DNA from: Deltaproteobacteria bacterium
Lineage (GTDB): Bacteria > Desulfobacterota > Syntrophia > Syntrophales > UBA5619
Direction of reading: 5' to 3'
DNA length: 16,463 nt
Assembly: GCA_021372695.1 (NCBI GenBank)
Contig: JAJFTY010000122.1
Location: 1-16,463, forward strand
The first letter of the stretch is position 1; each line of letters starts with the position of its first letter. The notes beneath the pieces were generated by a model, which was not told the DNA's origin, ran no database searches, and saw only the letters and a program-made list of their open reading frames with translations. Shown piece by piece: positions 7,540 to 14,044 of this stretch. The position numbers were made by a program, and so were the translations under genes.

Positions 7540-9288
7540 ATGACGGGTTGGTGTGGAAGGATACTGAGGATCGATCTGACAACAGGTGTTTGGGAGGGCG
7601 AGTGCCCGCCGCCCGCGGTTTACCGGGAGAATATCGGCGGGCGCGGACTAGCCGGGCATTATCTCTGCCCCGAAGCCACGCGCCGCTGGGATGACCCCGC
7701 CATGCCGCTCCTCCTGTTCACCGGTCCCCTCGTGGACACGGCATCGCCCACGTCGGGCAGGATGGCGATCATGTCCCGGTCGCCGCTCACCGGGACCGTG
7801 GGTGACTGCTCCGTCGGCGGCAGCCTGGGAACCCTGCTGAAGAAGGCGGGATGGGACGGGGTGATCATCACCGGCCGGAGTCCCTGCCCGTGCGGGATCG
7901 AAATCGAAGGGGGGAAGGTCGTCCTGACGGATGCCGCCGGAATGGCGGGACTCCCGACATCCCGGATCTTCGAGATGCTTCGCGGCAAGGGCGGGGCGGT
8001 GGTGACGGGACCGGCTGCCGAGAACGGCGTCGCGTTCGCGGATCTGATCGTGGACGGACATTTCGCCGCGGGGCGAAACGGCCTCGGCCGTGCGTTCGCG
8101 GCGAAGAATCTCCGCTACCTGACGGCAGCGGGGCACGGGAAAACCGCCGTGGCCGATCCGGACGGTCTTCAGGATGCCGTCGACGACATCTACCGCCTCA
8201 TGGCCGCTTCCCCCGCGCTTCTGGGGGAGTTCGGGATCGCCGAGTTCGGGACGCCCGCCCTCTACGATCTGACGCACGCCCGGCGGATGATGCCGACGGC
8301 CAATTTCCGTGAAACCTGTTTCCCGGCGGCGTCGCGGCTGAACGCCCCCGCCCTCCGGGAGCGTTACCGCCCCACCAGGACCGGCTGCCGGGGCTGCCGG
8401 ATCCTCTGCAAGAAGGTCGCGGCGGATGGGACGCCGATTCCCGAGTTCGAGACCCTCTCTCACTTCACCGCCCTCCTGGCAAACGAAGACCTGGAGGCGG
8501 CGGTCGCGGCCAACCGCCTCTGCAACGAGATGGGGATGGACACCATCTCCGCCGCGGCGACACTCGCCTGCCATGCCGAGATCGAAGGGGCGGCGCTTGC
8601 GCCTGCCGAGATTCTCGATCTATTGGAAGCGATGGGAAGGGGGGAGGGGATCGGTGTGGAACTCGGCCGGGGGGCTGCGGCCTACGCCGCCTCCCGCGGC
8701 CGTCCCGAATGCGCGATTGCGGTCAAAGGCCAGGAGCTCCCCGCCTATGACCCGCGCGGGGCCTACGGTATGGCCCTGGCCTACGCGACCTCGACCCGGG
8801 GAGGCTGCCACCTCCGGGCCTACCCCATCGCCCATGAGATCCTCCGGAAGCCCGTGGCCACCGACCGGATGAGCTTCAGCGGCAAGGCCAGGATCATCAA
8901 GATCGCCGAAGACCTGAACGCCGCCATCGATTCGCTGACGGCGTGCAAGTTCGTCTTCTTCGCCGCAACACTCGAAGAGTATGCCAAGGCCTTCCGGGCC
9001 GTCACCGGCATTCCCACCGCGGCGCAGGATCTCCTGAAGGCCGGAGAGCGGGTCGTCTACCGGGAGCGGATGATGAATGCCCGAAACGGATTCACGGCCG
9101 TGGATGACGACCTGCCCGGGCGCTTCTTCACGATGTGCGGCTCCGGAAACAGCGTTCCGGTGCCGCCCGTGAACCGGGAAGCGTTTTTGGCGGCGCGCGC
9201 CCGTTACTATGCCGTACGCGGCCTCGACGCGCAGGGGATGCCCAGGCGGGAAAAGGCGGAGCAATTGGGGCTTTCATGGACGAGCTGA
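7540..9288 (+). CDS. Aldehyde:ferredoxin oxidoreductase family protein (tungsten/molybdenum bis-pterin enzyme)
   Basis: A 582-residue oxidoreductase, close to the roughly 600 residues usual for the family. Characterised members oxidise aldehydes to acids with ferredoxin as acceptor, or run in reverse, in anaerobes. The start at 7540 gives the family opening TGWCGRILRIDLTTG and has GGGAGAGGG upstream; a GTG 48 bases earlier is less likely. Seen: NIGGRGLAGHYL (31-42), SPLTGTVGDCSVGGSLG (81-97), GRNGLGRAFAAKNL (178-191), the cluster ligands CRGCRILC (Cys283, Cys286, Cys290) and a distal cysteine at Cys469 in LTACKF, together the four [4Fe-4S] ligands of the family, and RGGCHLRAYP (420-429) near the cofactor. 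The metal and substrate cannot be decided from sequence; no MoaD-like or cofactor gene is nearby. Its last 13 bases overlap the aldolase gene, implying coupled translation. Confidence 0.93.
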   Translation: MTGWCGRILRIDLTTGVWEGECPPPAVYRENIGGRGLAGHYLCPEATRRWDDPAMPLLLFTGPLVDTASPTSGRMAIMSRSPLTGTVGDCSVGGSLGTLLKKAGWDGVIITGRSPCPCGIEIEGGKVVLTDAAGMAGLPTSRIFEMLRGKGGAVVTGPAAENGVAFADLIVDGHFAAGRNGLGRAFAAKNLRYLTAAGHGKTAVADPDGLQDAVDDIYRLMAASPALLGEFGIAEFGTPALYDLTHARRMMPTANFRETCFPAASRLNAPALRERYRPTRTGCRGCRILCKKVAADGTPIPEFETLSHFTALLANEDLEAAVAANRLCNEMGMDTISAAATLACHAEIEGAALAPAEILDLLEAMGRGEGIGVELGRGAAAYAASRGRPECAIAVKGQELPAYDPRGAYGMALAYATSTRGGCHLRAYPIAHEILRKPVATDRMSFSGKARIIKIAEDLNAAIDSLTACKFVFFAATLEEYAKAFRAVTGIPTAAQDLLKAGERVVYRERMMNARNGFTAVDDDLPGRFFTMCGSGNSVPVPPVNREAFLAARARYYAVRGLDAQGMPRREKAEQLGLSWTS

Positions 9289-10439
9289 TCAAGAAGTACA
9301 CGCAGAAGCTGATCGCGGCCGGATATGCCGAGGCGGGCGCCCCGCTCATGGGCGCCGTCGATGCCGATCTCGTCTGGAACCGGGACGACCCGGCGCGCTC
9401 CCTCCTCGAGAAGGTGTTCGCCGGACTCAGCATCGAATCCCTCCTCTTCTGCCGGCCGGCCGAGCCTTACCGGACCGTGGTCGATTTCCTCGCGGAGGCG
9501 GCCGACGGGGCGATCTTCCCCGAAGATACCGAGACAAGGACTTTCTTCCATGATCTTCCCGTGGCCCCGGCATTTGCAGCGCAGGAGATCGTCGCCGCCC
9601 TGAAGGAGCGCAAGTGCGTCATCGTCCCGGGGCAGGGGGTCGTCACCTTCGGGACCGTGAGTCCTGAGCAGGCCTTCATCACTTTCTGTTCCGTCTGCTT
9701 TGCGGCCTTCGTGAAGTTCTTTTCCGATTTCCTCGCGAAGGCCCGCCAGGGACAGGTGGAACCGGGGCGCGAGGCTGCCTTCCGCCGGGCCGTCGCACAC
9801 CTCGATCCGCCGGCCGCGGCCATGATCCCGCTCCGGAAGGGGCCCTTCTGCGACGAGGGCGCGGTCCTGGGCGCGATCGAGGAGGCGGGGCGGGCGACCG
9901 TGGCCGGCCGTCTGGTCGACTCCTATTTCGGGAACATCTCGCTCCTCTCCGGTAAACTTCTCTACATCAGCGAGACCGGGAGCTCCCTCGACGAACTGGA
10001 AGGGTACATCGACGCAGTCCCGCTGGACGGCTCTTCCTGCGCGGGGATCACCGCCTCGAGCGAATTCTCGGCCCACCGGCAGATCGTTCTCTACACGGGG
10101 AAGCACACGGTCCTTCACGGCCATCCGCGCTTTTCGGTGATTCTCTCGCTCGACTGTGAGCGGCGGGAGTGCCCCGAACGAGGCTTCTGCCATCTGCGCT
10201 GCCCCGAAGAGAGGTCCGTGTGCGGGATCCCGGTCGTCCCGGGCGAGATCGGCACGGGCCGCTACGGCCTCTGCCGGACCGTGCCGCCTGCCCTTCAGGA
10301 AAATCCGGGGGCCATCGTTCACGGCCACGGGGTCTTCACGGCCGGCGGAGAGGATTTCAACGGGGCGTTCGGGGCGCTTCTCGGGATCGAGAACGCCTGC
10401 CGTCATGAATACTTCAGGAGGATCGGCTCCCTCACTTGA
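9276..10439 (+). CDS. Class II aldolase/adducin-family protein with degenerate N-terminal repeat and cysteine-rich insert
   Basis: A 387-residue protein. The start ATG at 9276 lies 13 bases inside the end of the AOR gene, with TTGGGG just upstream; the open frame continues further back within the AOR gene but that is a shadow. The C-terminal half (about 200-385) is a class II aldolase/adducin domain with all four expected metal ligands of the fuculose-phosphate-aldolase type: Glu263 in ASSEFSAHRQ, His281 and His283 in VLHGHPRFS, and His349 in VHGHGVFTAG. An insert at 294-316 carries Cys294, Cys299, Cys305, Cys309 and Cys316. The N-terminal half (about 90-150) contains VIVPGQGVVTFG followed by an AF-rich helix, which resembles the C-terminal VHGHGVFTAG region but has Pro118 and Gln120 in place of the histidines. 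Family members cleave or epimerise sugar phosphates using a divalent metal. The substrate is unknown; coupling to an aldehyde oxidoreductase suggests an aldehyde product. Confidence 0.85.
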   Translation: MDELIKKYTQKLIAAGYAEAGAPLMGAVDADLVWNRDDPARSLLEKVFAGLSIESLLFCRPAEPYRTVVDFLAEAADGAIFPEDTETRTFFHDLPVAPAFAAQEIVAALKERKCVIVPGQGVVTFGTVSPEQAFITFCSVCFAAFVKFFSDFLAKARQGQVEPGREAAFRRAVAHLDPPAAAMIPLRKGPFCDEGAVLGAIEEAGRATVAGRLVDSYFGNISLLSGKLLYISETGSSLDELEGYIDAVPLDGSSCAGITASSEFSAHRQIVLYTGKHTVLHGHPRFSVILSLDCERRECPERGFCHLRCPEERSVCGIPVVPGEIGTGRYGLCRTVPPALQENPGAIVHGHGVFTAGGEDFNGAFGALLGIENACRHEYFRRIGSLT

Positions 10440-10463
10440 CAACGGATGACGATTCGCTAAGAT
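10436..10463 (+). promoter_or_regulatory. Sigma-70-type promoter for the FmdB-type gene, overlapping the aldolase stop codon
   Basis: A perfect TTGACA (10436-10441), a 16-base spacer and TAAGAT (10458-10463, four of six). The -35 box contains the aldolase stop codon (10437-10439). A transcript would begin near 10470, leaving a leader of about 95 bases that includes a small GC-rich hairpin (TGCTC at 10501-10505 with GAGCA at 10523-10527). Confidence 0.6.
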
Positions 10464-10565
10464 AAAGCCGAAGACAATGACGGTGCAAGGGGTGTCCCGT
10501 TGCTCTTCTTCCCGGCCGGGGGGAGCAGGGTCGAAGCCGTCTCCGGCAGCCGAAGGGGGATTGAG

Positions 10566-10730
10566 ATGCCGACATACGAGTATGAATGCAGGGACTGCAG
10601 CAAGAGATTTTCCGTCTCCATGAGCATTTCCGATCATGACAAGGCCAGGGTCGCCTGTCCGAAGTGCAAGGGGAAGAAGGTCGTGCAGCGCATTTCGGCC
10701 TTCCAGACCAAGACCAGCCGGAAAAGCTGA
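10566..10730 (+). CDS. FmdB-type small zinc ribbon protein
   Basis: A 54-residue protein with the FmdB-family opening MPTYEYECRDCSKRF. Two CxxC pairs, CRDC and CPKC, form a zinc ribbon, and the C-terminus is basic (KTSRKS). The family is named after a putative regulator near a formamidase gene; its molecular role is not settled and many such proteins are simply annotated as zinc ribbons. The start ATG has GGGGGA seven bases or so upstream. It ends eight bases from the convergent dehydrogenase gene, with no room for a separate terminator. It has its own promoter and is not obviously part of the AOR/aldolase unit. Confidence 0.88.
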   Translation: MPTYEYECRDCSKRFSVSMSISDHDKARVACPKCKGKKVVQRISAFQTKTSRKS

Positions 10731-10738
10731 AGCGTTCC

Positions 10739-11761
10739 CTACTCCAGGAAATCCGTGAATTCCGACAGCTCCACGGCGGCGCCGCGCCTTGCCGATTCGA
10801 TCACGGCCAGCGAAAGCGCCAGACTCCGGATGTGTTCTGCCAGATGCGTCTCCGGTAGCCGCTTCTCGTGGACGGCCTCCAGAAATTCTGCCAGGGCGTA
10901 TCCCAGTTCGCCTCCGGCGAGCGGCTCCCGGGGGAGAGTGCGAACCTCTCCTTTTGCCTGTAGAATAGTTTGCGATTCCCCATCCAGGCGCAGAGTCCCG
11001 TTCTCACCGATCAGCGTGATCAGCCCTTCCTGCGGCGTTTCCCACCCCTGGGAAACCATCGTCCCCCCATAGTCCGCGACGGCGCCGCTTTCCCATGTGA
11101 TGATGGCCGCCGCCGCCGTGCTGCCGGCGAACCAGCTCCAGCCGGGGCGGAAGCTCATGCCCATGAGGCGGACCGGTTCGTCCCCCGTGAGATACCGCAG
11201 CAGGTCGAAGTGGTGGATGGCAAAATCCAGGAGGTAGGGATCGGGCATCTTTTCGCGCCAGGCGTCCACGGTCTTGCGGCGGATCTGCTGCCGGCACTCA
11301 TACTGGATATGGCCGATGCGGCCGATGTGTCCGTCGCCGATCGCCTTCCGCAGCGTCTGGATATGGGGACGCCAGCGGAAGTTCTGGTTCACCATGACGA
11401 CGCTTGCGGGGTGTTTCCGCGACTCCTCAAAAACGGCCTTCGCCCCGTCGGAATCTATCGACAGGGGCTTTTCGCAGAGCACGTGGCGCCCGGCCCGCAG
11501 TGACCGGATGACGGCCTCGGGGTGAACGGCCAGAGGGAGGGTGACGATCACGGCGTCCGCCTCGCATCGGTCCACGGCCTCCTCCCATCTGCGGTAAAAG
11601 GGGGTCCCCGGGGCAATGCCGAAATTACGGCAGAGCTCTTCCGAAGGGTCCCAGCGGGAGGCAATGCCCGCCACCTCGCACTCTTCCCGGGCCTTGATTT
11701 CCTTCATCCAGAGCCGGGCCATGAATCCCGTTCCCAAGAGTACAAACCGGAAGCGTTTCAT
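10739..11761 (-). CDS. Gfo/Idh/MocA-family NAD(P)-dependent oxidoreductase
   Basis: A 340-residue cytosolic dehydrogenase. The family oxidises or reduces sugars, inositols and related polyols with NAD(P). The start ATG at 11761 follows GGAGGAGG by four bases, while the open frame extends 45 codons upstream without a ribosome site. The Rossmann fold starts at once: FVLLGTGFMA (6-15; the usual third glycine of GxGxxG is Ala). The family's EKP motif is at 97-99 (HVLCEKPLSID), with the catalytic lysine Lys98. The substrate-binding half contains the active-site segment DFAIHHFDLLRYLTG (179-193), with His183, His184 and Asp186. The length is standard and no truncation is visible. The substrate cannot be read from sequence. 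It is transcribed alone from a predicted sigma-70-type promoter and is convergent with the FmdB-type gene. Confidence 0.92.
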   Translation of the reverse strand: MKRFRFVLLGTGFMARLWMKEIKAREECEVAGIASRWDPSEELCRNFGIAPGTPFYRRWEEAVDRCEADAVIVTLPLAVHPEAVIRSLRAGRHVLCEKPLSIDSDGAKAVFEESRKHPASVVMVNQNFRWRPHIQTLRKAIGDGHIGRIGHIQYECRQQIRRKTVDAWREKMPDPYLLDFAIHHFDLLRYLTGDEPVRLMGMSFRPGWSWFAGSTAAAAIITWESGAVADYGGTMVSQGWETPQEGLITLIGENGTLRLDGESQTILQAKGEVRTLPREPLAGGELGYALAEFLEAVHEKRLPETHLAEHIRSLALSLAVIESARRGAAVELSEFTDFLE

Positions 11762-11765
11762 ATTT

Positions 11766-11773
11766 CCTCCTCC
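11766..11773 (-). promoter_or_regulatory. Ribosome binding site of the Gfo/Idh/MocA gene
   Basis: GGAGGAGG on the minus strand, four bases before the ATG at 11759-11761. It fixes the start at the MKRFRF reading, which places the Rossmann strand at the N-terminus as expected. Confidence 0.8.
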
Positions 11774-11834
11774 ACATGCGTTCCATGAATCGCGGGGCGG
11801 TATTTCACGAACAGACCCGACATCCCGTTTGGTA

Positions 11835-11863
11835 AAGATAGGGGAGGTCGAGCGGCATGTCAA
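11835..11863 (-). promoter_or_regulatory. Sigma-70-type promoter for the Gfo/Idh/MocA gene
   Basis: Read on the minus strand: TTGACA (11858-11863), exactly 17 bases, then TATCTT (11835-11840, four of six matches). Transcription would start near 11828, giving a 5' leader of about 66 bases. Confidence 0.65.
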
Positions 11864-11926
11864 TACGGAGCCGACCGATGCTTCGGTGAGGGTCACGAGT
11901 TTTCCTGCTGACCTCCGGCCCGTCTT

Positions 11927-11960
11927 TCCAATCCATCGGACAAGAGTCCGAATGATTGGA
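11927..11960. repeat. 15-base imperfect inverted repeat in the divergent intergenic region
   Basis: The arm at 11927-11941 and the arm at 11946-11960 are reverse complements at 13 of 15 positions, around the loop AAGA. It lies 64 bases upstream of the dehydrogenase -35 box and 121 bases upstream of the sigma-54-type promoter of the chemoreceptor. No T-run follows. It could be a dimeric regulator's operator or an enhancer-like site. The rest of the 401-base gap (11762-12162) shows only the promoters and ribosome sites listed. Confidence 0.65.
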
Positions 11961-12080
11961 CGTGCATCCCGAGGTTTCCTCCCTTTCCTTCAGCGTCTCA
12001 TGGACCGGTCGAGGGAACAATAGATTACAAATGCTTGTTTATTCGGGAGTAATGACGATATCCGCGCTACAGGAAACCCT

Positions 12081-12095
12081 TGGCCTGCTTGTTGC
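12081..12095 (+). promoter_or_regulatory. Sigma-54-type (-24/-12) promoter for the chemoreceptor gene
   Basis: TGGCCTG, four bases, then TTGC matches the sigma-54 consensus TGGCACG-N4-TTGC at nine of eleven specified positions, with the essential GG (12082-12083) and GC (12094-12095) separated by the required ten bases, and a T follows. Transcription would start near 12107, about 56 bases before the chemoreceptor ATG. Confidence 0.6.
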
Positions 12096-12145
12096 TGTTG
12101 GAAGAGGTCAGGATACAGGCACACACAAAACACGGAAAATGGATC

Positions 12146-12154
12146 GAGGAGGAG
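12146..12154 (+). promoter_or_regulatory. Ribosome binding site of the chemoreceptor gene
   Basis: GAGGAGGAG, eight bases before the ATG at 12163. It selects this start over upstream in-frame codons, which would also lie before the predicted sigma-54 transcription start. Confidence 0.75.
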
Positions 12155-12162
12155 ATTGCATC

Positions 12163-13767
12163 ATGAAGAGCATGAAATTGAGCGTGAAACTGATTGCAGG
12201 TTTTTTGTCGGTTGCGGTCATTACGGCCGTGGTGGGGCTCGTGGGGATCATTTCCATCAACAAGATCACGGAGGCCGACAGACAGCTCTACGAACTCAAT
12301 ACCGTCCCGGTTGCAAAGATGGGCTCCATTGCCAGCAACTTCCAGCAGGTGCGGGTTCTCTACCGGGACTTCATCGCGCAGCAGGACGAGGGAAAGCGCA
12401 AGGGGTACATGGACAAGGTTCAGGAACTGCGGGCGATCAACAACGAAAGCCTCAAGGTTCTGGATGCGACCATGGTTGCTGAAGACGAAAAGAGGATGAT
12501 GGGCGAGATGAAAAGTGCCCTGAATGCCTACCGGCAGGCGATGGACAAGGTTAATGGCGCCGTCGCCGCCGGCAAGCCCGATGAGGCGAATCGGATCATG
12601 GCGGAAGAAGGCACCGTGGCGGCAAGACAGTTGGATGAAGGCATCAACAAGATGGTCGCCATGAATATCAAGGAAGCCGAGGGGGCCGCAAAGGATAATC
12701 AGTCCATGGCGAGGACCGCGATCGTCGCCAGCGTCATCCTGACGATCGTGGGTGTTCTGCTGGCCGCAGGGCTGGGCATCTTCCTGACCCTGATGATCAC
12801 CCGACCCGTCAACCGGATTGTCGCGGGCCTGACGGAGGGGGCGGATCAGGTCGCCGCCGCGTCGTCGCAGGTTTCCTCTTCGAGCCAGCAACTGGCGGAG
12901 GGTGCATCGGAGCAGGCTGCGTCGCTGGAAGAGACCTCTTCGTCCCTCGAAGAGCTATCATCCATGGCGAAGCAGAACGCGGACAACGCCGGCCAGGCCA
13001 AGGCGATGATGCAGGAGTCGAAAACAGCGGTGGACAAGGCAAACCAGCAGATGGACGAACTGATCGAAGCCATCGGCGAGATCACCCGTTCCAGCGAGGA
13101 GACGGGGAAGATCATCAAGACGATCGACGAGATTGCCTTCCAGACGAACCTGCTGGCGCTCAATGCTGCCGTGGAGGCCGCGCGGGCCGGGGAGGCGGGG
13201 GCCGGATTCGCGGTCGTGGCGGACGAGGTGCGCAACCTGGCCATGCGTTCGGCAGAGGCGGCCAAGAACACGAGCAACTTGATCGAGAAGACGATCAAGG
13301 CGGTTCACAACGGCAACCAACTGACGGTGGCGACGCAGGAGGCCTTCAGGGCGAATGCGGAAAATGCGGGGAAGGTGAACCAGTTGGTGGATGAGATCGC
13401 CACGGCTTCCGATGAGCAGGCCCACGGCGTCAATCAGATCAACACGGCTGTCGCGGAGATGGACAAGGTGACGCAGCAGACAGCCGCCAATGCGGAAGAG
13501 TCGGCCAGCGCCTCCGAGGAGATGAACGCCCAGGCGATGCAGATGCGTGGATTCGTCGAGGAACTGATGGCGGTTGTGGGCGGGAGTGCGGCAGCCTCCT
13601 CTGCCCGGGTGGGAGCGCGCATTCCGGCCGAAGAGGGCAGGGGCCGTCTCCAGGGCGAGGCGCGGAAGAAAACGATGGTGAAGGCCCTTCCGGGTATCGG
13701 GAAAAAGAAGCAGCCGGCGGAAGTCATCCCTTTCGACAAGGATGAAGATGGCTTCAAGGATTTCTGA
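12163..13767 (+). CDS. Methyl-accepting chemotaxis protein with 4-helix-bundle sensor
   Basis: A 534-residue inner-membrane chemoreceptor that would control the CheA kinase through CheW. In order: TM helix 1 (about 8-32), a periplasmic four-helix-bundle ligand domain (about 33-185, with [15 protein letters not shown] near 46-60), TM helix 2 (about 187-212), then TRPVNRI and the cytoplasmic coiled coil. The highly conserved signalling tip, [19 protein letters not shown], is near 326-344. Methylation-region helices include [19 protein letters not shown] (about 247-265). After RPV the protein goes into the signalling helix within about 30 residues, so only the first HAMP helix is recognisable. 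The C-terminal tail ends in an acidic and aromatic peptide ([10 protein letters not shown]) rather than the NWETF CheR/CheB tether of enteric receptors. No che genes are nearby; it is a solitary receptor. It probably depends on the sigma-54-type promoter upstream. Confidence 0.95.
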   Translation: MKSMKLSVKLIAGFLSVAVITAVVGLVGIISINKITEADRQLYELNTVPVAKMGSIASNFQQVRVLYRDFIAQQDEGKRKGYMDKVQELRAINNESLKVLDATMVAEDEKRMMGEMKSALNAYRQAMDKVNGAVAAGKPDEANRIMAEEGTVAARQLDEGINKMVAMNIKEAEGAAKDNQSMARTAIVASVILTIVGVLLAAGLGIFLTLMITRPVNRIVAGLTEGADQVAAASSQVSSSSQQLAEGASEQAASLEETSSSLEELSSMAKQNADNAGQAKAMMQESKTAVDKANQQMDELIEAIGEITRSSEETGKIIKTIDEIAFQTNLLALNAAVEAARAGEAGAGFAVVADEVRNLAMRSAEAAKNTSNLIEKTIKAVHNGNQLTVATQEAFRANAENAGKVNQLVDEIATASDEQAHGVNQINTAVAEMDKVTQQTAANAEESASASEEMNAQAMQMRGFVEELMAVVGGSAAASSARVGARIPAEEGRGRLQGEARKKTMVKALPGIGKKKQPAEVIPFDKDEDGFKDF

Positions 13768-13772
13768 CAGGG

Positions 13773-13795
13773 CCGGCTCCGTTTCGGGGAGCCGG
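13773..13795 (+). terminator. Hairpin after the chemoreceptor gene, possible terminator
   Basis: CCGGCTCC (13773-13780) and GGAGCCGG (13788-13795) form a perfect 8-base stem with a 7-base loop, starting six bases after the chemoreceptor stop codon. Its position suits a terminator, but no T-run follows, so termination efficiency is doubtful; it may instead protect the transcript end. Confidence 0.5.
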
Positions 13796-13823
13796 GGCGT
13801 AACCGCAGGATGGAACAACGGAC

Positions 13824-13885
13824 GGGGAGGGGGCATGTTTGATGACCCTCTCCCCCATCCGCGAACGTGAGTGGCGGGGAGGGGG
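13824..13885. repeat. G/C-tract repeat with alternative pairings
   Basis: GGGGAGGGGG occurs at 13824-13833 and again at 13876-13885, with CCCTCTCCCCC between them (13846-13856). The central copy can pair with either flank, so two mutually exclusive hairpins are possible. Such pyrimidine/purine blocks are common as dispersed intergenic repeats in GC-rich proteobacteria; whether this one is dispersed cannot be told from one window. Confidence 0.5.
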
Positions 13886-13919
13886 CGCATCCGGCGGGAG
13901 AAGCTTCAAACCATCCGGA

Positions 13920-13939
13920 ATGGCCAAGGATGGCCAAGA
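13920..13939. repeat. Tandem 10-base direct repeat
   Basis: ATGGCCAAGG is followed at once by ATGGCCAAGA, immediately upstream of a TTGACA box. It could be a regulator half-site pair or chance. Confidence 0.4.
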
Positions 13940-13944
13940 TCTGC

Positions 13945-13974
13945 TTGACAGGAAAGAGAGGCCTCTGTTACAGC
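13945..13974 (+). promoter_or_regulatory. Weak candidate promoter for the hybrid kinase gene
   Basis: A perfect TTGACA (13945-13950) with TACAGC at an 18-base spacing (three of six matches to the -10 box). It lies in the spacer between chemoreceptor and kinase. The -10 element is poor, so it may need an activator or may not be real. Confidence 0.3.
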
Positions 13975-14044
13975 CATAAACGTCCGGGCCGGGAATCCGA
14001 TCGCTCTTCAAAGGCATCGATGATTCTGATGCAAAAGCAAATGC

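Noticed and set aside
7648..8574. A 308-codon minus-strand open frame opposite the AOR gene
   Set aside because: Antisense shadow of a gene with intact cluster-binding and cofactor motifs.
9207..10637. A 476-codon minus-strand open frame opposite the aldolase gene
   Set aside because: The opposite strand has clear family motifs; this frame is rich in Arg, Asp, Gly and Pro with no motif or ribosome site.
11956..12162. N-terminal extension of the chemoreceptor
   Set aside because: It precedes the strong ribosome site and the predicted sigma-54 transcription start, and would displace the first membrane helix from the N-terminus.
13932..13945. A second sigma-54-like site (TGGCC...GC) before the kinase gene
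   Set aside because: The spacing between GG and GC is nine rather than ten bases, which normally abolishes sigma-54 recognition.
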